From NCBI RefSeq assembly GCF_035961655.1, contig NZ_CP108393.1, positions 5,751,001-5,815,000 of the forward strand: 64,000 nt of DNA, in the 5' to 3' direction. Every line of letters begins with the position of its first letter. Positions within the stretch are counted from its first letter, which is position 1. The stretch is from Streptomyces sp. NBC_01317. Its GTDB lineage: Bacteria > Actinomycetota > Actinomycetes > Streptomycetales > Streptomycetaceae. Positions 6,707 through 14,301 of this stretch are shown here, piece by piece. Below the pieces are notes generated by a model. That model did no database searches. It had not been told where the DNA came from and saw only the letters and a program-made list of their open reading frames with translations. The position numbers were made by a program, and so were the translations under genes.

Positions 6707-8179
6707 TTACGCCCGCGCCTCCGCCGCCTGAGCCCCCGCCGGGTCCAGCCGTTGTGCCGTACGCACCGCCGTACCCCGCGCCCACCGCCCGCTGCTCAGC
6801 AGCCCCACCAGCAACACGGCGAGACCACACCCCGTGATGATCCACCACGCCGGCCGGCTCGCGTCCGCGAAGTCGTGCTTACCCGCCGCCGAGGCCATCC
6901 GGCCCGTGGTCGACAGGGCCACCCCACCCGCCAGTACGGCCCCGATCACCGCGACCCCCAGCGTCTGACCGATCTGACGGCTGGTCGAGGCGACGGCGGC
7001 GGCCACCCCCGCCTGCGCGTTGGGCATGCCGGAGACGGCGGTGTTGGTGATCGGCGCGTTCACCATGCCGAAGCCGATGCCGAAGATCACGTACCCGGTG
7101 AAGAGCAGCGGAGTGTGCTGCTCCGCCTTGAATACGGCGAACAGCACCCCGCTCGCCGTCATCGCGATCCCGGCGACCAGCAGCGACAGCCGGGGCCCCC
7201 GGTTGCCCACCAGCCGCCCCGACAGCGGCGCGCACACGAAGGTCATGGCCGCCATCGGCAGGATGTACAGCCCGGCCTTCAAGGCGGACAGCCCCCGCAC
7301 GTCCTGGAGGTAGAGCGTGTTCAGGAAGAGGAACCCGCTCAGCCCGGCGAACGCGCACACGGCGATCAGCGTCGCGCCGCTGAACGGCGCGCTGCTGAAG
7401 AACCGCAGGTCGATCAGTGGCTCGTCGCGCCTCGGCTCGTACAGGATCAGCGCGACCAGCGAGAGTATCGAGAAGCCCACGAAGGACAGGATCTCCGGCG
7501 AGGTCCAGCCGGCCTTGGGCGCCTCGATGATCGCGTACGTGAGGGTGGCGAGCACCCCGATGACCAGCAGCTGGCCCACCGGATCGGGCCTGCGGGCCTT
7601 GGGGGCGCGGGACTCGGGGACGTACCGCCAGGTCAGGATCAGCGCGGTGATCCCGATCGGGATGTTGAGCCAGAAGATCGCCCGCCAGCTGATGGTGTCC
7701 ACCAGCAGGCCGCCGATGATCGGCCCCAGCGCCAGCGAGATCCCGACCACCGCGCCCCACGCCCCGATGGCGCGGGCGCGCTCGCGCCGCTCGGTGAAGG
7801 TGTTGGTGATGATCGACACCGCGACCGGGTTGAGCATGGAGCCGCCGATGGCCTGGAGGATCCGGAACGCGACGAGCGATTCCAGGTTCGGCGCGGCCGA
7901 GCAGAGCGCCGAGCCGACCGTGAAGATCACCAGCCCGGTCATGAAGACCTTGCGCCGCCCGATCCGGTCGGCCGTGGAGCCCGCGAGCATCAGCAGCGAC
8001 GCCAGGACGAGGGTGTACGCGTCGATCGTCCACTGGAGCCCCGCCACCGACGCGTGCAGTTCCTTCTGCAACGTGGGCAGGGCGACGTTCAGGATGGTGT
8101 TGTCGAGGCTGACGATCAACAGGCTCATGCAGCAGATCACCAGCACCAGCGTCCGCCGCCGGGGGCTCAGCTCAGGCAT
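6707..8179 (-). CDS. MFS drug exporter, EmrB/QacA-like (DHA2)
   Basis: A 490-residue, 14-helix exporter. The first helix reads TLVLVICCMSLLIVSLDNTILNV; it continues with LPTLQKELHASVAGLQWTID, motif A as STADRIGRRKVF, and SWRAIFWLNIPIGI between helices 6 and 7. The ATG at 8179 (MPELSPRRR) is chosen over the much longer open frame, which would run across the divergent dus gene. There is no good ribosome site; a TACTAT lies about ten bases upstream on the minus strand, so translation may start at or near the 5' end of the message. It overlaps no other gene and is convergent with the MmyB-type regulator. Substrate unknown. Confidence 0.88.
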   Translation of the reverse strand: MPELSPRRRTLVLVICCMSLLIVSLDNTILNVALPTLQKELHASVAGLQWTIDAYTLVLASLLMLAGSTADRIGRRKVFMTGLVIFTVGSALCSAAPNLESLVAFRILQAIGGSMLNPVAVSIITNTFTERRERARAIGAWGAVVGISLALGPIIGGLLVDTISWRAIFWLNIPIGITALILTWRYVPESRAPKARRPDPVGQLLVIGVLATLTYAIIEAPKAGWTSPEILSFVGFSILSLVALILYEPRRDEPLIDLRFFSSAPFSGATLIAVCAFAGLSGFLFLNTLYLQDVRGLSALKAGLYILPMAAMTFVCAPLSGRLVGNRGPRLSLLVAGIAMTASGVLFAVFKAEQHTPLLFTGYVIFGIGFGMVNAPITNTAVSGMPNAQAGVAAAVASTSRQIGQTLGVAVIGAVLAGGVALSTTGRMASAAGKHDFADASRPAWWIITGCGLAVLLVGLLSSGRWARGTAVRTAQRLDPAGAQAAEARA

Positions 8180-8243
8180 GCGCACGATAGTACGTCTAAC
8201 TAACCATTCTCGGCGGGAGGGGGTGGTGGGCCACAATGGTGAG

Positions 8244-9425
8244 ATGACCGCAGCACTCCCACTCTCCGCGCCTCCGTCCGCCGCCCCGCTCGCGACGCTG
8301 TCTCCGCTGGCCATCGGCCCGTACGGGGTGCGTCCGCCGGTGGTGCTCGCGCCCATGGCCGGGATCACCAACGCGCCCTTCCGGACGCTGTGCCGCGAGT
8401 TCAGCGGGGGCAAAGGGCTGTTCGTCAGTGAGATGATCACCACACGCGCGCTCGTCGAACGCAACGAGAAGACGATGCAGCTGATCCGTTTCGACGCGTC
8501 CGAGACCCCGCGCTCGATCCAGCTGTACGGAGTCGATCCGGTCACCGTCGGCAAGGCGGTCCGCATGATCGTGGACGAGGGCCTGGCGGATCACATCGAC
8601 CTGAACTTCGGCTGCCCGGTCCCCAAGGTCACCCGCAAGGGCGGCGGCTCGGCGCTCCCGTACAAGAGGCCGCTGCTCCGCGCGATCCTCCACGAGGCGG
8701 TCTCGAACGCCGGCGACCTCCCCGTCACGATGAAGATGCGCAAGGGCATCGACGACGACCACATCACCTACCTCGACGCGGGGCGGATCGCGGTCGAGGA
8801 GGGCGTCACGGCGATCGCCCTGCACGGCAGGACGGCGGCGCAGCACTACGGCGGTACGGCGGACTGGGACGCGATCGCGCGCCTCAAGGAGCACGTGCCG
8901 GAGATTCCGGTCCTCGGCAACGGCGACATCTGGTCGGCGGACGACGCGCTGCGGATGATGCGCGAGACCGGCTGCGACGGCGTGGTCGTCGGGCGCGGCT
9001 GCCTGGGCCGCCCGTGGCTGTTCGGCGACCTGGTGGCCGCCTTCGAGGGTACGGGGGCCCCGGCGCGCCCCGGCCTTCGCGAGGTGTCGGTCGTGATGCT
9101 GCGTCACGCGGAACTGCTGGGGGAGTGGATCGGCGACGAGGCACGCGGCGTGATCGACTTCCGCAAGCACGTGGCCTGGTACCTGAAGGGCTTCGCGGTC
9201 GGCTCCGAGATGCGCCGCCGCCTGGCGATCACCTCGTCCCTGGCCGAACTGGACGCGCTGCTCTCCGAGTTGGACCTGGACCAGCCCTGGCCGGACGGCG
9301 CGGACGGCCCCCGGGGCCGCACGTCGGGCAACAACCGGGTGGTCCTGCCGGACGGCTGGCTCAAGGACCCGTACGACTGCTCGGGCGTGAGCGCGGACGC
9401 GGAACTGGACACGTCAGGCGGCTGA
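8244..9425 (+). CDS. dus: tRNA-dihydrouridine synthase (DusB-like)
   Basis: A 393-residue FMN enzyme that reduces uridines in the tRNA D-loop using NADPH. The FMN-binding barrel starts with VLAPMAGITNAPFRTLCREF (about residues 34-53). The conserved catalytic cysteine lies in NFGCPVPKVTRKGGGSAL (about 121-138), followed by MKMRKGIDD, ALHGRTAAQHYGGTADW and LGNGDIWSADDA. The C-terminal RNA-binding region is the DusB type (RKHVAWYLKGF). The long upstream extension of the frame is antisense to the MFS gene and is rejected; the ATG at 8244 follows GGTGAG closely. Related dus genes lie near ppdK in other Streptomyces, as here. Confidence 0.93.
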   Translation: MTAALPLSAPPSAAPLATLSPLAIGPYGVRPPVVLAPMAGITNAPFRTLCREFSGGKGLFVSEMITTRALVERNEKTMQLIRFDASETPRSIQLYGVDPVTVGKAVRMIVDEGLADHIDLNFGCPVPKVTRKGGGSALPYKRPLLRAILHEAVSNAGDLPVTMKMRKGIDDDHITYLDAGRIAVEEGVTAIALHGRTAAQHYGGTADWDAIARLKEHVPEIPVLGNGDIWSADDALRMMRETGCDGVVVGRGCLGRPWLFGDLVAAFEGTGAPARPGLREVSVVMLRHAELLGEWIGDEARGVIDFRKHVAWYLKGFAVGSEMRRRLAITSSLAELDALLSELDLDQPWPDGADGPRGRTSGNNRVVLPDGWLKDPYDCSGVSADAELDTSGG

Positions 9426-9450
9426 CGCCGCCTTTGCGTTGGTACGGCCC

Positions 9451-9651
9451 TCAGCGCGCGACGTACGCGACGAAGTCGCCCCAGGCGGCGGCGGAGACCG
9501 TGAGCGTTGCCCGGGCGGGGTCCTTGCTGTCGCGGACGGGAACGAGCCCGGCGAAGCCGTCGCCGACTTCGAGGCACTCCCCGCCGTCGCCGCTGCTGTA
9601 ACTGCTCTTGCGCCAGCGGGCGGCGCTGAGATCGGGTCGGACGTTGCTCAT
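9451..9651 (-). CDS. DUF397 small protein
   Basis: A 66-residue protein with the DUF397 signature: RWRKSSYSSGDGGECLEV, then VRDSKDPARATLTVSAAAWGDFVAYV. These small proteins are nearly always paired with an XRE/DUF5753 regulator in streptomycetes and are thought to work with it (the WhiJ-type arrangement). The ATG at 9651 overlaps the stop of the regulator gene by four bases (ATGA) and has AAGGAG upstream inside that gene, so the pair is translationally coupled. The frame extends further upstream but only as the regulator's shadow. Confidence 0.9.
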   Translation of the reverse strand: MSNVRPDLSAARWRKSSYSSGDGGECLEVGDGFAGLVPVRDSKDPARATLTVSAAAWGDFVAYVAR

Positions 9652-10484
9652 GACTGCATCTCCTTCAGCGCGGTACGGATCATCCGGGCCGACTCGACGG
9701 GGCTGCACGCGTTGATCCGTGTCAGATCGTAGGACATCGCGCACTTCGTGACCCGATCAGGATCCATGAAGAGCTGGCCGGTGAAGTTCCCTTCCATGTA
9801 GGCGATCCGGGGCCTGTCCGGGAGGTCGAGAAGACACACGGTGGCGCCCAGACAGGGGTGCTCGCCCACGGCTGTCGGGACGACCTGGATGACCATGGCC
9901 GGGTGCTCCGCCATCTCGGCCAGATGACTCAACTGCTCGGCCATGACCTTGGTTCCGCCGATGGGGCGCCGCAGCAGGTCCTCCTCCAGGATGAACCACA
10001 TGGCGGGGGGTTCCGCGCGGCGGAGGATGTCCTGTCGCTTGAGCCGGGTCTCGATGCGGTGCCCCAACAGGCCGTCGCCGGCCCGGGACCGCGCTCCTTT
10101 CATGAGCGCGGTCATGTACCTCTCCGTCTGCAACAGGCCGGGGACGAACGAGGTCGTGTAGGTGCTGATGGACGACGCGGTCGCTTCGAACTCGATGTAC
10201 AGCTCCATCCAGTCGGCGACTACGGGCGTGTGAGCGGCGAACCGGTACAGCCGCTCGAACAACCCACCCGTCTCCAACGCGACGTCAAGCGCCGTCGCGT
10301 TCGCCAAGGTCGCCGGTACCAAACAGAGTTCGATCTGAGCGATACGACTCCCCGTCATATGCGCAACCGCCGCCAATTTCGTCTGGCTCCATCCCCGGGC
10401 CTCTCTACGGAGACGTAACTCCGCACCCAGGAACGCCTCCGGACTGGTGTACGGGTCCAACTCTTTGCCCGCCAAAGGAATCAC
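9648..10484 (-). CDS. XRE-family regulator with DUF5753, contains TTA codon
   Basis: A 278-residue WhiJ-like regulator. The helix-turn-helix lies at about residues 20-75 (GAELRLRREARGWSQTKLAAVAHM), and the DUF5753 domain covers about 90-275, with the familiar TSFVPGLLQTERYMTAL, LKRQDILRRAEPPAMWFILEE and HPAMVIQVVPT. It forms a coupled pair with the DUF397 gene. Codon 23 is TTA (10416-10418), so translation should depend on the bldA leucyl-tRNA and be favoured late in growth. The GTG at 10484 is the longest reasonable start; a TTG nine bases downstream is possible. Two small plus-strand ORFs lie divergently upstream. Confidence 0.9.
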   Translation of the reverse strand: MIPLAGKELDPYTSPEAFLGAELRLRREARGWSQTKLAAVAHMTGSRIAQIELCLVPATLANATALDVALETGGLFERLYRFAAHTPVVADWMELYIEFEATASSISTYTTSFVPGLLQTERYMTALMKGARSRAGDGLLGHRIETRLKRQDILRRAEPPAMWFILEEDLLRRPIGGTKVMAEQLSHLAEMAEHPAMVIQVVPTAVGEHPCLGATVCLLDLPDRPRIAYMEGNFTGQLFMDPDRVTKCAMSYDLTRINACSPVESARMIRTALKEMQS

Positions 10485-10593
10485 CGCTCTTTACGCTCAG
10501 ACCGTCAAGGGCTACCCCCTGTTGAGCCTAACCGCAGACACCGATTCTTGTTGCACAGACGGTGATGAAGCGATGACGGAGGGCCCAACCCCC

Positions 10594-10767
10594 ATGTGTG
10601 ACCGAGCCCTGGAACCCCCGGCCCCCGACGGATCGGCCCAGCTTGAGGCCACCGTGGACGGCCGGGGTTTCCATCGCCTCGTACCGGACGACGGGGCGGC
10701 CTACGCCCCGGTGACGGACGAACTGTTGGAGCGGGTGCTCCATGGACTGAGGCGGTTGGCGGAATGA
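10594..10767 (+). CDS. small hypothetical protein
   Basis: A 57-residue acidic protein (MCDRALEPPAPDG to LERVLHGLRRLAE) with no family I recognise. The ATG at 10594 is preferred because GGAGGG (10578-10583) sits ten bases before it; an ATG at 10573 lacks a site. It lies divergently from the XRE-DUF5753 gene, a place where streptomycetes often carry short companion ORFs, and overlaps the next small gene by four bases, so the two are probably co-translated. Third-position bias supports coding. Confidence 0.55.
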   Translation: MCDRALEPPAPDGSAQLEATVDGRGFHRLVPDDGAAYAPVTDELLERVLHGLRRLAE

Positions 10768-10970
10768 CGGACAAGAGCAACGCACGGCGAGTTCTCGCGC
10801 GGCTGACAGAGGAATTCGGCAAGGACGGCGTCCTGATCGTCCCCAAGCCCGACCCCGGCGCCGAAGGGGCGGATCTCATCCCCGGCTCCGCCCTCCGCTG
10901 GCCCCCCTGCGAATGCGGCAATTCCCTCTGCCCGGACTACAAAGAGCCGTCCGCGCGGGGCAACTCCTAA
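10764..10970 (+). CDS. small Cys-containing hypothetical protein
   Basis: A 68-residue protein ending WPPCECGNSLCPDYKEPSARGNS. The three cysteines of CxCxxxxC could bind a metal, though the set is incomplete for a classical zinc finger. The start overlaps the previous ORF (ATGA), so the two form a small operon. The stop overlaps the stop of the convergent minus-strand gene by a few bases. Function unknown; a partner or antagonist of the adjacent XRE/DUF397 pair is conceivable from position only. Confidence 0.6.
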   Translation: MTDKSNARRVLARLTEEFGKDGVLIVPKPDPGAEGADLIPGSALRWPPCECGNSLCPDYKEPSARGNS

Positions 10971-12310
10971 AAGGGCGGCTCCAAGGAGTACCCGTTCTCG
11001 CCGAGAGGGGCGGGCTTCGGTTCGGCGGCACGCTGTTCGGCCACGGTGGGGTGGACCGCGATCGCCTCGGCGGCTCGGCCCTGCCGGACGAGGACCTCGT
11101 ACAGGTGCTCACGCGCCCTGATCGTGCCCACGGCGCGCAGTTCGTCGGCGGCGGCGTCAAGACGGCCGGCCCTGGTGAGGAGGTCGGCCTTGACGATACG
11201 TGGGTCGGTCCAGGGACGCGGATCGGCTTCGGCCACGGCGATCGCCTCGTCGACGCGGCCCAGGCCGGCGAGGGCCCAGGCCCGCCACCCGTGCTGGAAC
11301 TCCTCGTGGCCGTGGTGGGGCACGACGCTGGGGTGCTCGACCAGGTGGAGCAGTTCCTCGGGGCGGTCGAGAAGCGCGACGAGGGGTGCCAGGAGGTTGG
11401 AGCAGTCGTACCAGCCGAAGCCGGGTTCGGCGACGGCGATCGCGTCGTCCAGCCGGCCGTCTGCCAGCAATGTGGCGGAGAGCCACGCGCGGTACCCGAC
11501 CCAGTCGTCGGAGGTGATGGCGTCTCGCATCACGGCCTCGGCCTCTTCGGCGCGGCCGTGGCGGCGCAGGGCGTCGGCGTAGATGTCCAGGACGGCGTGC
11601 GCGTCCTGACCGGTGGCCAGGTCGCGCAACTCCTCCAGCCGCCCGTGACGTGCCAGCAGTTCGGCGTAGGCGGTGAGGGTGTTCTGGGTGAGGGAGCGGC
11701 GCCCGGTTATGTCCTGGCCGAGAACCCGGATCGCGTCGTCGGCGCGGCCCGCGCGTTCCAGCACCTGGGCCTGCGATTCCCGCGCATCGTGGGGGGCGAT
11801 CAGCTCCAGCACCCGCTGGTCACGGTCGTACCCTGCGGTGATCTCCACCAGGACGGACAGGACGGGCAGGACGGACGGGCACGAGGTGCCGTCGAGATAC
11901 GGGATGAGCAGGTCGATGGCCTCGTCCACGCGCCCCGCCTCGGCGAGCATCTCGGCGAAGTCACGGCACTCGGCCTCGGCCTCGGCCTCGGAGGCCGGGC
12001 CGGCTTCGTCCGGGCGGACCAGATCCAGGGCGTCCTCCGTCCGGCCCGACCGGAGCAGGATCCTGGCCTTCGCCCGCAGGGCGGTCCGCCATCCGGTCGC
12101 GGCGAACGGCTCCATGACGGCTAGCGCCCGCCCGAACTCCCCGGCCCGGCACAGCGTCTCCACCGCTCCCTCGGCGCAGAACCACTCGCCGCGTTCGACT
12201 GCCACCTGCGCGGCCAGGTCCAGGTGACCGTGTTCCAGCAGGAGCCCCACCCTTCTCGGCGAGATACCGCGATAGTTGCCCGCCTGCCACGCAAGATCGT
12301 CCACGTCCAT
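10967..12310 (-). CDS. TPR-like helical repeat protein
   Basis: A 447-residue soluble protein made of about ten degenerate helix-turn-helix repeats of roughly 34-40 residues, visible as recurring LxRxGRxxEA or LAxAGRVDEAI pieces (for example FAEMLAEAGRVDEAIDLL, LERAGRADDAIRVL, LLARHGRLEELRDL, LATLLADGRLDDAIAVAE-like). Such solenoids act as protein-binding scaffolds. No catalytic or DNA-binding domain is visible. The ATG at 12310 lies beside a GGGAGGAG-rich stretch on the other strand but has little of its own as ribosome site, so the start is moderate. It is divergent from the next gene and convergent with the two small ORFs. Confidence 0.8.
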   Translation of the reverse strand: MDVDDLAWQAGNYRGISPRRVGLLLEHGHLDLAAQVAVERGEWFCAEGAVETLCRAGEFGRALAVMEPFAATGWRTALRAKARILLRSGRTEDALDLVRPDEAGPASEAEAEAECRDFAEMLAEAGRVDEAIDLLIPYLDGTSCPSVLPVLSVLVEITAGYDRDQRVLELIAPHDARESQAQVLERAGRADDAIRVLGQDITGRRSLTQNTLTAYAELLARHGRLEELRDLATGQDAHAVLDIYADALRRHGRAEEAEAVMRDAITSDDWVGYRAWLSATLLADGRLDDAIAVAEPGFGWYDCSNLLAPLVALLDRPEELLHLVEHPSVVPHHGHEEFQHGWRAWALAGLGRVDEAIAVAEADPRPWTDPRIVKADLLTRAGRLDAAADELRAVGTIRAREHLYEVLVRQGRAAEAIAVHPTVAEQRAAEPKPAPLGENGYSLEPPF

Positions 12311-12379
12311 GGGAGGAGAGTAGAGAAGCCCCCTGACATCTCACCGGGCGTTGTCAGTACCAGGTGTCAGGCTTACGAC

Positions 12380-13543
12380 ATGCTGATCGAGGGATACGAG
12401 GACGGCCCACTGGCCGCCGGGGAGCCGCTGCTGTCCCGCTCGGGTTTCTGGTCGAACTACCTACTAGCGATGTGCGCGGGTGGGACAGGCACCGAGCGTC
12501 CTGGACCACACCGGTTCGGCGAAGACGGCGCCGATGCCGACGCCTTGTCGGAGATCCTCCTGGACCCCGAGCGGTGGCCGGTGTTCCGGGTGCCCGCCTC
12601 GGAGGGCCCCGGAGTTGTGGTGGTCTCCCGCAACCTGGTCGGTGACTACGGCATCGACTTCCTCCTCACCTCCGCCGGACCGAGCGGCGCGCGGCGGATC
12701 GCGGGCGGGGAGGGGGAGGTGTCGGGAACGGGCCTGACCTGGCAGAACCTGCTGGCGATCGCGAACGACGCGGCGCCCACGGCCGAGGGGGTCCATGACC
12801 CCGACGCCCGCCTCCTCCTGATCCTGCCCCTCCTCAACGACCCGGACGTTCCGGAGGGAGCACCGGCGAGGATCAGCGCGGCGCTCACTGCGGTGGGGGT
12901 CCCCCAGTCCTCCGCCCCCAGCATCGCGGAGTATCTGCTCGGCTGTCTGACGAGCGGATCGTGGCACGATCCCTCGTGGCACTCACCGCTGAGCGGCGAA
13001 CGCGCGGTTTCCAAGCCCCTGTTCACCGGCTGGGAAAAACCACTTGAACCACCTGCTTACGGTTTCCGTATGACGACAACTCTCCGCCTCGCCGAGGTGA
13101 CCGCCGCGAACTTCGAAGACGCGATCGCAGTGAAGGTCCGCCCCGATCAGGAGCATCTGGTCGCGCCGGTGGTGAAGTCCCTGGCGGAGGCGTACGTCCA
13201 CCCGGGCATCGCGTGGCCGCGCCTGATCCTGGACGGCGACCGGATCGTCGGTTTCCTGATGGCGTTCTTCGACATCGACTTCGCCGGTGACGGCACCGGC
13301 AAGGACATCCGCTCGGGCCTCTGGCGCCTCAACATCGCCGCCGGCGAACAGGGCCACGGGTACGGCCGCTTCGCGGTCGAGGCGGTGGCCACCGAGATCC
13401 GCCGCCGCGGCGGCACCCGCCTGACGGTCACCTGGCACCCTGGCGACGACGGCCCCGAGGGCTTCTACCTGGGCCTCGGCTTCCACCCGACCGGCGAGAC
13501 GAGCGGCGACGAGCGCGTCGGCGAGCTGGAGCTGGCACGGTGA
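12380..13543 (+). CDS. unknown N-terminal domain fused to GNAT acetyltransferase
   Basis: A 387-residue frame with two parts. Residues 1-230 (LIEGYEDGPLAAGEPLLSRS through EYLLGCLTSGSW) have the composition of a real actinomycete protein but match no family I know. Residues from about 231 begin with a methionine (MTTTLRLAEVTAANF) and form a complete GNAT domain resembling diamine acetyltransferases: VGFLMAFF, then the acetyl-CoA loop EQGHGYGRFAVEAV and GFYLGLGFHPTG. The second part looks like a stand-alone protein, and the linker (SKPLFTGWEKPLEPPAYG) is poorly conserved in character. It may therefore be a recent in-frame fusion of two genes, or two genes of which the second starts at 13070 without a ribosome site. 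Confidence 0.65.
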   Translation: MLIEGYEDGPLAAGEPLLSRSGFWSNYLLAMCAGGTGTERPGPHRFGEDGADADALSEILLDPERWPVFRVPASEGPGVVVVSRNLVGDYGIDFLLTSAGPSGARRIAGGEGEVSGTGLTWQNLLAIANDAAPTAEGVHDPDARLLLILPLLNDPDVPEGAPARISAALTAVGVPQSSAPSIAEYLLGCLTSGSWHDPSWHSPLSGERAVSKPLFTGWEKPLEPPAYGFRMTTTLRLAEVTAANFEDAIAVKVRPDQEHLVAPVVKSLAEAYVHPGIAWPRLILDGDRIVGFLMAFFDIDFAGDGTGKDIRSGLWRLNIAAGEQGHGYGRFAVEAVATEIRRRGGTRLTVTWHPGDDGPEGFYLGLGFHPTGETSGDERVGELELAR

Positions 13544-13642
13544 GCGCGGCGCCCGCGTGGCAGTTGGGCACGTGGGGGGTGACATCCGAGGAAAACCGTG
13601 GGCCTGCTGGTGTGTCAGTGGCTGGTGGCATACTCCGCCGGT

Positions 13643-14128
13643 ATGTCTGAGCAGGTGTGTTTGAGGGGCGTCGAACCGGCCGATCTGGAAGCGTTCTTCG
13701 CGTACGAGCACGATCCTGAGGCCGTGCGGCGGGCCAACTTCCCGCCCCGGGAACGGGAAGCCTTCATGGCCCACTGGACCACCAACATCCTGGGGAATCC
13801 TACGGGCTTTGTGCAGGCCGTCACCGTGGACGGAGAGCTGGCGGGCAACGTGATGGCTTGGTGGGACGAGGGGCGCCGCTCCATCGGGTACTGGCTGGGC
13901 AGGCGGTACTGGGGGCGTGGGATCGGCACGCGGGCGGTGGCGTTGTTCTTGGAACAGGAGAAGGCCCGCCCCTTGTACGCGGATTCGTTCGTCGGGAACA
14001 CCGGCTCGGTGCGACTGCTGGAGAGACTCGGCTTCCGGCGTACCGACACGGTCTGGTACGGCGAGCTTGAGCACGTCAGGTTGGTGCTCGACGAGCCGTG
14101 TGGGGGATGTGTGGCCGGGGTGGGCTGA
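13643..14128 (+). CDS. GNAT acetyltransferase, RimJ/RimL type
   Basis: A 161-residue N-acetyltransferase. It has the RimJ-like opening (VCLRGVEPADLEAFFAYEHDPEA), a central strand AGNVMAWWDEGRRSIGYW and the acetyl-CoA pyrophosphate loop RRYWGRGIGTRAVALF, ending SVRLLERLGFRRT. It transfers acetyl from acetyl-CoA to an amine, perhaps a protein N-terminus or an antibiotic; the substrate is not evident. The ATG at 13643 fits the family N-terminus better than the GTG at 13598. A CATACT ends nine bases before the ATG, so it may be read from a leaderless message. Confidence 0.85.
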   Translation: MSEQVCLRGVEPADLEAFFAYEHDPEAVRRANFPPREREAFMAHWTTNILGNPTGFVQAVTVDGELAGNVMAWWDEGRRSIGYWLGRRYWGRGIGTRAVALFLEQEKARPLYADSFVGNTGSVRLLERLGFRRTDTVWYGELEHVRLVLDEPCGGCVAGVG

Positions 14129-14301
14129 ACGGGTTCGTCCGGTTCTGGGGGCCGTCGGCGATCCGGACAGCAGGGCAGAGGTTTGCGTCAGATGTCCCTG
14201 AAAGGCGATTCGGTGGGCGGTGGGCGGGACAGTGCTGTTGCCGGGTCTGTCGGCTTCCGACCCGGGACCGTCACCGAACGCCGAACAAGGGAGTCCTGTC
14301 C

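Noticed and set aside
8180..8566. N-terminal extension of the second MFS exporter
   Set aside because: It would run across the start of dus on the other strand, and the sequence is low-complexity.
13070..13543. Calling the GNAT domain as a separate gene starting at 13070
   Set aside because: No ribosome site or clear promoter is visible and the upstream frame is open, so I kept one gene and recorded the doubt in its entry.
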